Of a stretch of 37,696 bases of DNA, positions 23,149 through 31,112 are shown one piece after another. The first letter of the stretch is position 1, and every line of letters begins with the position of its first letter. The stretch spans positions 1-37,696 of the forward strand of contig CAZUZA010000008.1 in the NCBI GenBank assembly GCA_964624875.1. Reading direction: 5' to 3'. The notes under the pieces are model-generated. The model saw only the letters and a list, made by a program, of their open reading frames with translations, searched no databases and was not told the DNA's origin. The DNA comes from Atopostipes sp964624875. Its GTDB lineage: Bacteria; Bacillota; Bacilli; Lactobacillales; Carnobacteriaceae_A. Position numbers and translations under genes: made by a program.

Positions 23149-24173
23149 ATTATAAAGCAGCAGGAGTCAATAAAGAGGCCGGTTACCAACAAGTCAACTT
23201 AATCAAAGAGATGATGAAAGCAACCTATACAAGCGAAGTCTTAACCGATGCAGGTGGCTTCTCAGGTATGGTGCAACCCGATTTAACGAACGTTGCTGAA
23301 CCGGTTTTAGTTTCTGGAACAGATGGTGTGGGCACCAAACTAAAAATTGCGCAAGCTTTAGATAAGCATGACACCATCGGGATTGATTTAGTTGCTATGT
23401 GTGTCAACGATATTTTATGCCAAGGCGCTCGCCCCCTCTTCTTCCTTGATTACATCGCAACCGGTAAATTAATTCCGGAAAAAATGGCGTCAATTGTCGA
23501 AGGTGTGGCTGAAGGTTGCCAACAATCATCCGCTGCGTTAATCGGTGGTGAAACGGCTGAAATGCCTGGTTTATATGCCGAAGATGAATACGACTTAGCT
23601 GGTTTCGCCGTTGGGATTGTCGATAAAAAAGACATTATTACAGGTAAAGAAATCCAAGCAGGTGATGTGGCCATTGCTCTTCCATCAACGGGAGTGCATT
23701 CCAATGGTTTCTCACTTGTCCGTGCAGTTTTAGATAAACATAAGATTGCCTTTACCGATGAAGTGCCAGGCATTGATGGTCCAATTGGTGAAGCTTTATT
23801 AGTACCTACTAAAATTTATGTTCAAGAAGTCCAAGCGCTCTTAAAAGAGGTCCAAGTCAAAGGTCTGGCTCACATTACGGGTGGTGGCTTATACGAAAAC
23901 TTACCACGTGTTTTACCAGAGAACTTAGGGATTCAAATCGATACAAATATTATCCCGAAACAACCTATTTTCACAACGATCCAAGACTTAGGTGGTATCG
24001 CAACGAAAGAGATGTATGGCACGTTTAATATGGGTATCGGCATGGTCGCGTTCATTTCACCAGAAGAGGCTGACAAAGCACTCGGGCTTTTAAACGAAAT
24101 GGGTGCGGAAGCCTTTGTTTTAGGCGTTGCCTCAAGCGATGTCGAAGGGGTCGAGTTAACGTGGGTAGAATAG
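23139..24173 (+). CDS. purM: AIR synthase (phosphoribosylformylglycinamidine cyclo-ligase)
   Basis: Closes the imidazole ring, FGAM plus ATP to AIR (EC 6.3.3.1). The 344-residue protein has the usual blocks: YKAAGVNKEAGYQ at the start, LVSGTDGVGTKLKIA near 63, CVNDILCQGARPLFFLDY near 90, ALIGGETAEMPG near 135 and HITGGGLYENLPR near 245. Length is normal. AAGGAGG lies 7 bases upstream of the ATG, inside the end of purF, so the two genes overlap and are probably translationally coupled. It uses the product of the unusual PurL directly. Confidence 0.97.
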   Translation: MGLDYKAAGVNKEAGYQQVNLIKEMMKATYTSEVLTDAGGFSGMVQPDLTNVAEPVLVSGTDGVGTKLKIAQALDKHDTIGIDLVAMCVNDILCQGARPLFFLDYIATGKLIPEKMASIVEGVAEGCQQSSAALIGGETAEMPGLYAEDEYDLAGFAVGIVDKKDIITGKEIQAGDVAIALPSTGVHSNGFSLVRAVLDKHKIAFTDEVPGIDGPIGEALLVPTKIYVQEVQALLKEVQVKGLAHITGGGLYENLPRVLPENLGIQIDTNIIPKQPIFTTIQDLGGIATKEMYGTFNMGIGMVAFISPEEADKALGLLNEMGAEAFVLGVASSDVEGVELTWVE

Positions 24174-24721
24174 GTGTATTGATTTCTGGTGGTGGAACAA
24201 ATTTACAGGCGATTATCGATGCATGTGCGACTGGCGTAATTGTTGGTGAAGTCGTGGCGGTTATTTCGAATAAGCCGGATGTATATGGTTTAGAGCGAGC
24301 AAAAAAGCACGATATTCCGGCTCATGTTACACAAGATGCCCAAGAAAAGATGGCTATTTTAGACGAAGCAGAAGTTGATTTAGTCGTTTTAGCGGGCTAT
24401 ATTCGTAAAATTCCAGCGGCGATGATCGAACGCTATCCGAATCGTATCGTTAACGTCCACCCTTCTCTTATTCCGGCTTTTGCTGGAAAAGGCTTCTACG
24501 GCCTGAAGGTGCACGAAGCAGCAATCGCTCGAGGCGTGAAAGTTTCTGGCGCCACGGTGCATTTAGTGAATGAAGATTTAGATGCAGGTCCGATTTTAGA
24601 ACAAGAAACGGTTCCTGTTTTGGCGGATGACACGCCTGAAACCCTACAACAACGTATTTTAACGCTGGAACACCAACTACTCGTTCGAGCGATTCAACAT
24701 TTATTGGAAGGAGAAGCATAA
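24161..24721 (+). CDS. purN: GAR transformylase (10-formyl-THF dependent)
   Basis: Formylates GAR using 10-formyl-THF (EC 2.1.2.2). The 186-residue protein has the N-terminal ISGGGTNLQAII phosphate loop, the catalytic Asn/His in RIVNVHPSLIPAFAGKGFYG and the catalytic Asp in LDAGPILEQ. The start is GTG, inside the last codons of purM (13-base overlap), with an AAGGGG-type site upstream. Its cofactor is supplied by the fhs unit on the other side of guaB. Confidence 0.96.
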   Translation: MGRIGVLISGGGTNLQAIIDACATGVIVGEVVAVISNKPDVYGLERAKKHDIPAHVTQDAQEKMAILDEAEVDLVVLAGYIRKIPAAMIERYPNRIVNVHPSLIPAFAGKGFYGLKVHEAAIARGVKVSGATVHLVNEDLDAGPILEQETVPVLADDTPETLQQRILTLEHQLLVRAIQHLLEGEA

Positions 24722-24724
24722 ACT

Positions 24725-26245
24725 ATGCGCGCATTATTATCAGTTTTTGACAAAAAAGGCATCACGACATTTGCCCAAGGTTTAATTGACCTCGGCTGGG
24801 AACTTATTTCAACGGGAGGGACGCTGAAAGCTCTGCAAGACGCAAACATTCCAGTCCTCGCTGTCGAAGAAGTCACTCAAGCTAAAGAAATACTCGGAGG
24901 CCGTGTCAAAACGCTCCACCCTGCCATTCATGGGGGTATTTTAAACCGACGAGCAAACAAAGAAGATCAAGGTGAAATGGATGCGTTAGGTTTAACAGCC
25001 ATTGATATGGTGGTGAACAACCTTTATCCCTTTGAAGCAACTGTTTCGAACCCAGATGCCAGTGAACAAGATGTGATTGAGAACATTGATATTGGTGGCC
25101 CTTCAATGATTCGGGCAGCTGCTAAAAATTATGAAGATGTCATTATCGTCACAGACCCTGTTGATTATGAGGCGATTTTAGCGAAGTTGCAAACGGATCA
25201 GGTATCTTTAACCGACCGTCAATATTTAGCGACCAAAGCCTTCCAATTAACAGCTTATTACGATTCGATGATAGCACAAACCTTTATGAAACAAGCAGAC
25301 CGTTCAGAGTGGCCAGCTTATTTTGTGAAAGGTTACCGTTTAGACGAAACTTTACGCTATGGCGAGAACCCACACCAAGCAGCTGCTTATTATGTTGATC
25401 CTTTATTAGACGATTACAATCTCAAACAATTACACGGCAAGCAACTTTCATACAACAACTACAATGATATGAAAGCTTGCTTAGATTTAGTATCAGAATT
25501 TAGTGAGCCGGTATCGGTTGCGATTAAGCACAATAACCCTTGTGGTGTTGCAATTGGTGACTCACCAGCAGATGCGTATGCGAAAGCTTACGCCGTTGAC
25601 CCCCACTCTATTTATGGTGGCATTGTTGGATTTAACCGCGAAGTTGATGCTGCTACAGCTGAACAATTAAGCGAAATCTTCTTAGAGATCGTCGTTGCGC
25701 CTAGCTTTTCGCAAGAAGCTCTGGACATACTAACGAAGAAGAAAAACATTCGCCTGATGGAAGTTGCGAATCTCAATGACTTTACCGGTCAAAAGCAGAC
25801 AGCTAAGGAAGCAGTCGGCGGTCTATTAGTCCAAGATAAAGACTTAGCACTCACAAGCGAAGATGGCCTGAAACTCGTTAGCGAACGCGAACCTTCGGCA
25901 AACGAAGTGAAAGAATTGGAATTTGCGTGGAAAATTGCCAAACACATTTCATCCAATGGAATGGTTGTAGCTAAAGATGGTCGCGCAATCGGCTTAGGGC
26001 ACGGGGAAGTCCGTCGTGTCTGGGCTTTAGAGAAAGCCTTAGAGCGTTCGGAATTTTCGTTAGAAGATGCTGTGGTTGCTTCGGATGGCTTCTTCTTCGC
26101 GGATACAATCGAAACGTTGAACGAACACAACATTAAAGCCGTCATTCAACCGGGTGGCTCGATCCAAGATGAAAAAGTTATCGCTGCTGCAAATGAACAT
26201 GGTATTTCAGTGTTATTCACTGGAATGCGTCACTTTAAGCATTAG
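24725..26245 (+). CDS. purH: Bifunctional AICAR transformylase / IMP cyclohydrolase
   Basis: Carries out the last two steps to IMP. The 506-residue protein has an N-terminal IMP cyclohydrolase domain (MGS-like, about 1-195, with ISTGGTLKAL, GRVKTLHPAIHGGIL and NIDIGGPSMIRAAAKN). The C-terminal transformylase domain carries the catalytic IKHNNPCGVA block (about 264-273). Length is typical. GGAAGGAG precedes the ATG and lies in the end of purN. The gap to purD is 9 bases. Confidence 0.97.
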   Translation: MRALLSVFDKKGITTFAQGLIDLGWELISTGGTLKALQDANIPVLAVEEVTQAKEILGGRVKTLHPAIHGGILNRRANKEDQGEMDALGLTAIDMVVNNLYPFEATVSNPDASEQDVIENIDIGGPSMIRAAAKNYEDVIIVTDPVDYEAILAKLQTDQVSLTDRQYLATKAFQLTAYYDSMIAQTFMKQADRSEWPAYFVKGYRLDETLRYGENPHQAAAYYVDPLLDDYNLKQLHGKQLSYNNYNDMKACLDLVSEFSEPVSVAIKHNNPCGVAIGDSPADAYAKAYAVDPHSIYGGIVGFNREVDAATAEQLSEIFLEIVVAPSFSQEALDILTKKKNIRLMEVANLNDFTGQKQTAKEAVGGLLVQDKDLALTSEDGLKLVSEREPSANEVKELEFAWKIAKHISSNGMVVAKDGRAIGLGHGEVRRVWALEKALERSEFSLEDAVVASDGFFFADTIETLNEHNIKAVIQPGGSIQDEKVIAAANEHGISVLFTGMRHFKH

Positions 26246-26254
26246 GAGGAAACG

Positions 26255-27508
26255 ATGAATATTTTAATTATTGGTGGTGGCGGTCGTGAACACGCCCTCG
26301 CTTGGAAGTTCAAACAATCCGATCGTGTGAACCAGATCTTTGTTGCTCCGGGAAATGCAGGTACAGCCGATGCTTATGAGAATGTCGCAATTGACCCGCT
26401 AGACTTTGAACAACTCGTTGCTTTTGCGAAAGAACAAGCTGTAGATTTAGTCGTTGTTGGCCCGGAAGCGCCTTTGAGCGAAGGAATTGTCGATGTCTTT
26501 ATCGATGCTGGAATTAAAATATTTGGTCCAAAAAAAGTGGAAGCGCAATTTGAAGGCTCCAAAGATTTTTCGAAACGCTTCTTTGTAAAATATGACATCC
26601 CTACTGCACAGTACAATAGCGTGACCGATTATGATGAAGCCTTAGCTTTAATTGAAGGACTGGATTCAAAAATCGTCATTAAAGCGGATGGTTTATGTGC
26701 CGGAAAAGGCGTCATTATCGCGGAAGATTATGAGGAAGCCAAACAGACATTCCAAGATATTTTAGTCGACAATATTTTTGGTGACCAAGGTGAGACAGTC
26801 GTTGTCGAGGAATTTTTAGAAGGTGTGGAGCAGTCCCTAATTTGTTTTGTGTCCAATAATCGTATTATTCCAATGGATACAGCCCAAGACTACAAACGCA
26901 TTGGTGAAGGGGATGTCGGTCCCAACACAGGTGGCGTAGGTGTCTACTCGCCTAGTCGCTTCTCCAACGATTCGGTACGTCAATCGATTGCCGATATCCT
27001 AATTAAAATCGAAAACGGCTTCGCGGCAGAGGGCTTAGATTTTAATGGCATGCTGTTTATTGGTTTCATGATTAAAAACGATGAAGCGAAAGTATTAGAG
27101 TTTAACGTGCGTTTTGGTGATCCAGAAACAGAAGTCCTCTTACCACGTTTGCAGTCTGATTTAGTCACGATTATTGAGAAAACCTTAGATGGCTCATTAT
27201 CGGCCCATGATTTAGTGTGGGACGACCGTGTGGCTGTTGGTGTAGTGCTTTGTTCCGATGGGTATCCTGAGACTTTTGAAAAAGGCGTCGTCATTGATGC
27301 CATTCCAACCGACTTATCGGACTCCGAATTTTTATTCCATAATGGAACAGCTTTAAACGATGCGGGTCAACTTGTCACAAATGCCGGTCGTGTCCTGACA
27401 CCTGTTGCTTTAGGTGCTACAATTGAAGAAGCGCGCGAGAAAGCTTATCGCTTAGTTCAAGCCGTGAAATCAGATGGCTTGGTTTATCGAAAGGATATTG
27501 CTTTTTAG
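26255..27508 (+). CDS. purD: GAR synthetase (phosphoribosylamine--glycine ligase)
   Basis: Joins phosphoribosylamine to glycine with ATP (EC 6.3.4.13), so it consumes the short-lived product of PurF. The 417-residue ATP-grasp enzyme shows IIGGGGREHALAWK at the N-terminus, VVGPEAPLSEG near 70, KADGLCAGKGVIIA near 145, and the metal/ATP block FNVRFGDPETEVLLPRL near 285. It is the last gene of the operon. AGGAGG precedes the ATG. No strong terminator follows; only a weak AT-rich hairpin is seen near 27512. Confidence 0.97.
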   Translation: MNILIIGGGGREHALAWKFKQSDRVNQIFVAPGNAGTADAYENVAIDPLDFEQLVAFAKEQAVDLVVVGPEAPLSEGIVDVFIDAGIKIFGPKKVEAQFEGSKDFSKRFFVKYDIPTAQYNSVTDYDEALALIEGLDSKIVIKADGLCAGKGVIIAEDYEEAKQTFQDILVDNIFGDQGETVVVEEFLEGVEQSLICFVSNNRIIPMDTAQDYKRIGEGDVGPNTGGVGVYSPSRFSNDSVRQSIADILIKIENGFAAEGLDFNGMLFIGFMIKNDEAKVLEFNVRFGDPETEVLLPRLQSDLVTIIEKTLDGSLSAHDLVWDDRVAVGVVLCSDGYPETFEKGVVIDAIPTDLSDSEFLFHNGTALNDAGQLVTNAGRVLTPVALGATIEEAREKAYRLVQAVKSDGLVYRKDIAF

Positions 27509-27543
27509 TTAATAGGAATTTCTAGGATTCTTTTCCTCAAGAA

Positions 27544-27572
27544 TGGACAATTTTTAAATAATTTTGTATGAT
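27544..27572 (+). promoter_or_regulatory. Promoter of the DUF378 gene
   Basis: TGGACA (27544-27549), 17 bases, TATGAT (27567-27572), about 27 bases upstream of the ATG. It makes the small gene independent of the purine operon. Confidence 0.65.
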
Positions 27573-27598
27573 ATGCATGAAGACAAGGAGGAGAATAC

Positions 27599-27826
27599 AT
27601 GAAATTTTTAGATCGTCTTGCATTAACAATTTTAGTGTTAGCTGGAGTTCTTTTTGCAGTTGCCGGCCTTTTCGACATGAACGTTGTTGAAATGATTTTT
27701 GGCTCAAGTGACGCATTAGGCGCTCAAATCGTTTATGGATTAATCGGTGTTAGCGCACTATGGTGCTTGAAGTATTATGGTTACACTCCTGAAGGCGGTT
27801 CCCGCTTAAAAGGTAGAAAAATTTAA
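27599..27826 (+). CDS. DUF378 small membrane protein
   Basis: A 75-residue protein with two predicted membrane helices: LALTILVLAGVLFAVAGLF (about 7-25) and IVYGLIGVSALWCLKYYGY (about 44-62), ending in a basic tail (SRLKGRKI). This is the DUF378 pattern; the family function is unknown. AAGGAGGAG lies just upstream of the ATG, and the gene has its own promoter and terminator, so it is a real single-gene unit. Confidence 0.85.
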   Translation: MKFLDRLALTILVLAGVLFAVAGLFDMNVVEMIFGSSDALGAQIVYGLIGVSALWCLKYYGYTPEGGSRLKGRKI

Positions 27827-27838
27827 AACTCAGATTGA

Positions 27839-27873
27839 AAACCCGCTGAAGTTTCGACTTCACCGGGTTTTTC
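27839..27873 (+). terminator. Intrinsic terminator after the DUF378 gene
   Basis: ACCCGCTGAAGT and ACTTCACCGGGT form a stem with one C-C mismatch around a TTCG loop, followed by TTTTTCG. Confidence 0.9.
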
Positions 27874-27941
27874 GTCTTTCGGCTGGGCTGGATATATTTT
27901 GACTCAACCTAAAAAAATTGTCTATTCAGTAAAAAGCACAG

Positions 27942-27977
27942 AAAAATCGACTCACCATATCATATGGAAAGTCGATT
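27942..27977 (-). terminator. Intrinsic terminator of mgsA
   Basis: On the minus strand AATCGACTTTCCATAT and ATATGGTGAGTCGATT form a long stem, followed by TTTTTC, about 14 bases past the mgsA stop. Confidence 0.85.
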
Positions 27978-27990
27978 GTTATTTATTCTA

Positions 27991-28374
27991 TTAATCTTCG
28001 TCAAAAACGCCAGCTTCTAATGCGCGTAATAAAGGTTCAGCCGATCCAGCGTTTGTCGCTAATGGTATGGCATAAACATCACACAGACGAAGTAAGGCAG
28101 ATACATCCGGTTCATGAGGCTGAGCCGTTAGTGGGTCACGCATAAAAATAACCAAATCAATTTTTTGATCCGAGATGTAAGCACCAATTTGTTGGTCGCC
28201 CCCTAATGGACCCGATTTAAAGCGGTGAACATCCAAACCAGTCGCATCAATAATACGCTGACCCGTTGTCCCTGTCGCATATAAAGTGTGTTTCTTTAAT
28301 GTTTCTTGGTACTCTTCGACAAGCGCAACTAATTCATTCTTTTTCTTGTCATGGGCAATTAAAGCAATATTCAT
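27991..28374 (-). CDS. mgsA: Methylglyoxal synthase
   Basis: Converts DHAP to methylglyoxal and phosphate, a bypass that relieves phosphate-limited glycolysis. The 127-residue length is slightly below the usual 130-150. Visible blocks are IALIAHDKKK, the phosphate-binding ATGTTGQ, SGPLGGDQQIGA, and the catalytic Asp region FMRDPLTAQPHEPDV, followed by ATNAGSAE. The ATG has GGAG upstream with about 9 bases spacing. It is a single-gene unit with its own terminator, convergent with the DUF378 gene. Confidence 0.95.
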   Translation of the reverse strand: MNIALIAHDKKKNELVALVEEYQETLKKHTLYATGTTGQRIIDATGLDVHRFKSGPLGGDQQIGAYISDQKIDLVIFMRDPLTAQPHEPDVSALLRLCDVYAIPLATNAGSAEPLLRALEAGVFDED

Positions 28375-28486
28375 GAATCAATCTCCTCTACTTTACATTT
28401 TAAGTTACTACAAGTTTAGCATATTTTTCTTTTTTCTTCTATTTCAATCTACGGGATAAGAAGTAGAACCCTTTTCATTTCTTCGT

Positions 28487-28492
28487 TATAAT
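28487..28492 (+). promoter_or_regulatory. Candidate -10 box for the FAD oxidoreductase operon
   Basis: TATAAT 28 bases upstream of the ATG at 28521, with a poor TAGAAC at 17-base spacing as the only -35 candidate. Confidence 0.4.
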
Positions 28493-28520
28493 GAATCAAT
28501 AACGTATAGGAGGAGTCCAA

Positions 28521-29520
28521 ATGACAAAACAGATTGCGATTATCGGCGGTGGTGTCGTCGGAGCGACGGCTGCTTATTATTTATCAAAAGATCCCCAGCA
28601 TACGGTCACTCTTTTTGATGAAGGCGTTGGCCAAGGAACAAGCGCTTCAGCCGGTATTATCAGTCCTTGGCTCTCCAAAAGACGCAACAAAGAATGGTAC
28701 AACCTCGTAAAATTAGGCGCGGCTTTTTACCCTGACTTTTTAACAGACGTGCTCGCTGGAAAAGAGATTCCAAAGAACGTTTACCAGCAAGTTGGTACAC
28801 TTCTGTTTACGAAAAAAGACAAAGCTTTAGAAGAATTGTTGGCGATTGGGGAGAAAAGACGAGTGGATGCTCCCGAAATTGGCGACTTAAAAATTCTCAA
28901 TCCAGAAGACATTCAAAAACTGATCCCCATATATACGAAAGAAAAACGGGCGCTATTCGCAAGTGGTGGTGCGCGCGTCGACGGCCAGGAACTCGTGCAG
29001 TTACTGACCACANNNNNNNNNNNNNNNNNNNNNNNNNNNNNNNNNNNNNNNNNNNNNNNNNNNNNNNNNNNNNNNNNNNNNNNNNNNNNNNNNNNNNNNN
29101 NNNNNNNNNNNNGTCATCATGCCTGCCGGTGAAAAGGACATCATCCCCTTCCTCGACGGGAAAATCGTGATTGGTGCCACCCACGAAGACGAGGCGGGCT
29201 TTGACTTAACCTTAGAAGAAAAAACACTGGGTGAAATGGTTGAGAATGCACAAGCACAATTCTCCGAGCACTTAGATAAAGACTGGATAACAAGGGGTCG
29301 TGTTGGGACGCGTGCTTACACGTCAGACTTCGCACCTTTTTTCGGACCCGTTCCAGGAATGGCGAACGTCTATACCGCAAGCGGCTTAGGTTCAACCGGT
29401 TTGACGGCGGGACCGATTGTCGGGAAAATCTTGAGTGATTTTATTTTAGGCAAGGAGCCTGCATTAGACCCTGCGGCTTATCCGATTGAAAACTATCTTA
29501 AAAAAGGAGTGGAAGACTGA
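28521..29520 (+). CDS. FAD-dependent oxidoreductase (DadA/glycine oxidase-like), interrupted by an assembly gap
   Basis: A flavoprotein of the D-amino acid dehydrogenase/glycine oxidase family. The N-terminal Rossmann motif IIGGGVVGATAAYYL and the segment SAGIISPW are clear. After the gap, the C-terminal part shows RVGTRAYTSDFAPFFGPVPG and ASGLGSTGLTAGPIVG, the FAD-binding end. The 100 N at 29013-29112 break the frame between the halves (164 and about 134 residues). Relatives are about 365-370 residues, so the true missing DNA is probably nearer 200 bases; the frame mismatch is an effect of the fixed-size gap, not evidence of a pseudogene. AGGAGG precedes the ATG. Its stop overlaps the start of the MFS gene, so the transporter may bring in the substrate. 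The substrate cannot be read from the sequence. Confidence 0.85.
29013..29112. other. Assembly gap (100 N)
   Basis: A run of exactly 100 N within the FAD oxidoreductase gene; a placeholder length, not a measured one. Confidence 0.99.
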
Positions 29521-30743
29521 TGAAAAATCCGGCTTACACGAAAAAACATTGGTTTATTTTTGTGGCAGTTGCCCTTATGATGGGGTCTTCCCTCGGCTTG
29601 TTAACCAATGGGAACGGGGTCTTTTACCTCCCGATGGCGCGTTCTTTAGAAGTACCACTGGGCTCCATTTCATTACATACAACCTTTAAATCTTTTGCCA
29701 CGGCTTTTACGGCGCTTACGATTCCAACCATTGTTGATCGCTTTGGGATTAAAAAGACGATTGCTTTAGGCGTGGCCTTTGGTGTCATTGGAACGTATTT
29801 CTTAAGTATCGCCAAAAGTGTGCCCCTCATTTATTTTCTCGGGGTAATTCGTGGGATTGGCTTTGCGTATTATTCGCTCGTACCCATGCAGATGATTCTC
29901 AGTCGCTGGTTTGACAAGCACAATGGCCTCGTGATGGGTTTAGCTTCGGGTGCCAGTGGTCTATTCGGAGCGATTTCAGCCCCCTTACTAACGCTTGCGA
30001 TTGAACATTTCGGTTGGCGTAATGCCTTTATAATTAAGAGTGCGTTTATGTTGATTCTAGTCTTGCCGATTTTATTGTTGCCTTTCACATTAAATCCTGA
30101 AGATGAAGGCTTGTTGCCTTATGGTTTTGAAAAAGATCACGAACAAGCCGTATTACAAAAAGCTGAAATCAGTGACTTTCAATTTACCAATCAAATCTTT
30201 ATTGCGCTCATGCTGGTTAGTTTCTTGTCCACTTTAGTCATGTATATCAACTCACACTTCCCTGTACACGGTGAAACCGTCGGCTTACGCCCTGAAATTG
30301 CGAGTTTAATGCTATCAGGTGCTATGGTTGGAAACGTGTCTTGGAAAGCCGTATATGGCGCTTTGAGTGACCGCATTGGTGTCGTCAAAGCTTCACTTAT
30401 CATGTATGCTATCAGCCTGGTTTCTTTGGTATTCATGATCCTATCCCAGAATCCGGCAGTTTTAATCTTCGGTAGTTTCTTATTTGGTGGTATTTTCGCT
30501 GTAAACGGCGTAGGCCTCCCTTTATTATCCAATACTTTCTTCGGACCGGTACTTGGTGCGAATGTCTATTCGCGAGTAAACTTCATCTCCAGTTTTGGAG
30601 GTGCCCTCGGCGTTGGTTTAGCTGGTTATATTTATGACTATTCCGGTTCCTACATTTTAGTGTTCACCATCGCCATCAGCTTTATTCTAATCAATATCTT
30701 TTTATTGATCTTTGCTCAACGCAAACACAACAAAAGCATGTAA
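29520..30743 (+). CDS. MFS transporter
   Basis: A 407-residue major facilitator with about 12 hydrophobic segments. The loop 2-3 motif appears as DRFGIKKTIALG (about 75-86). The segment LSRWFDKHNGLVMGLASGASGLFG and the post-helix-6 NPEDEGLLPYG resemble carboxylate/OFA-like transporters, but the substrate is not identifiable. AAAGGAG lies upstream, and the ATG overlaps the stop codon of the FAD oxidoreductase (TGATG). Such coupling suggests import of the oxidoreductase substrate or export of its product. A strong terminator follows. Confidence 0.88.
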   Translation: MKNPAYTKKHWFIFVAVALMMGSSLGLLTNGNGVFYLPMARSLEVPLGSISLHTTFKSFATAFTALTIPTIVDRFGIKKTIALGVAFGVIGTYFLSIAKSVPLIYFLGVIRGIGFAYYSLVPMQMILSRWFDKHNGLVMGLASGASGLFGAISAPLLTLAIEHFGWRNAFIIKSAFMLILVLPILLLPFTLNPEDEGLLPYGFEKDHEQAVLQKAEISDFQFTNQIFIALMLVSFLSTLVMYINSHFPVHGETVGLRPEIASLMLSGAMVGNVSWKAVYGALSDRIGVVKASLIMYAISLVSLVFMILSQNPAVLIFGSFLFGGIFAVNGVGLPLLSNTFFGPVLGANVYSRVNFISSFGGALGVGLAGYIYDYSGSYILVFTIAISFILINIFLLIFAQRKHNKSM

Positions 30744-30753
30744 ACACATGAAT

Positions 30754-30792
30754 AAAACAGTTCAAGGATTAGATGTCCTTGGACTGTTTTTT
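30754..30792 (+). terminator. Intrinsic terminator after the MFS gene
   Basis: AAAACAGTTCAAGGA and TCCTTGGACTGTTTT form a long stem (one G-U pair) followed by TTTTTT. The rest of 30744-31112 holds no gene, only the pulA promoter and cre site near its end. Confidence 0.92.
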
Positions 30793-31035
30793 AATGTGGA
30801 AAGTGGACGCCATCCTCCCCCTATTAACTTGAGCGGGCGAAAAGCTCCAAGAGATTTTTATCGTCATAAGGGTGTCTGCTATAAATCCATTCTAGTCCAA
30901 TTTACGCTTGCTTAAAAAGTGATGATTCCGTTAGAAATAACTCATAAAAATGAAGATTCCCCATGCGTATTCTCATAAACTCCTAAACAATTCCACACTT
31001 TCCAAAATTTGTACATACAAGTTTTAAAAATACTG

Positions 31036-31049
31036 TAAAAGCGCTATCA
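31036..31049 (+). promoter_or_regulatory. cre (CcpA) site upstream of pulA
   Basis: TAAAAGCGCTATCA matches the catabolite-responsive consensus TGWAARCGYTWNCW with one mismatch (second position). It covers the -35 area of the pulA promoter, consistent with carbon catabolite repression. Confidence 0.7.
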
Positions 31050-31064
31050 TGAGCAGCTGTCTTG

Positions 31065-31073
31065 TGCTATACT
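31065..31073 (+). promoter_or_regulatory. Extended -10 promoter of pulA
   Basis: TGCTATACT is an extended -10 box, 40 bases upstream of the pulA ATG, placed just after the cre site. Confidence 0.55.
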
Positions 31074-31112
31074 TCAAGCATAAAAATAGGTTTTTAGGAA
31101 GGTTGCGTAGAT

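Noticed and set aside
27509..27543. Terminator after purD
   Set aside because: Only a 6-bp AT-rich stem with a G-U pair and a short T-run is seen near 27512; too weak to list as a feature.
28521..29520. Frameshifted pseudogene in the FAD oxidoreductase
   Set aside because: The frame change coincides with a 100-N placeholder, so it says nothing about the real sequence.
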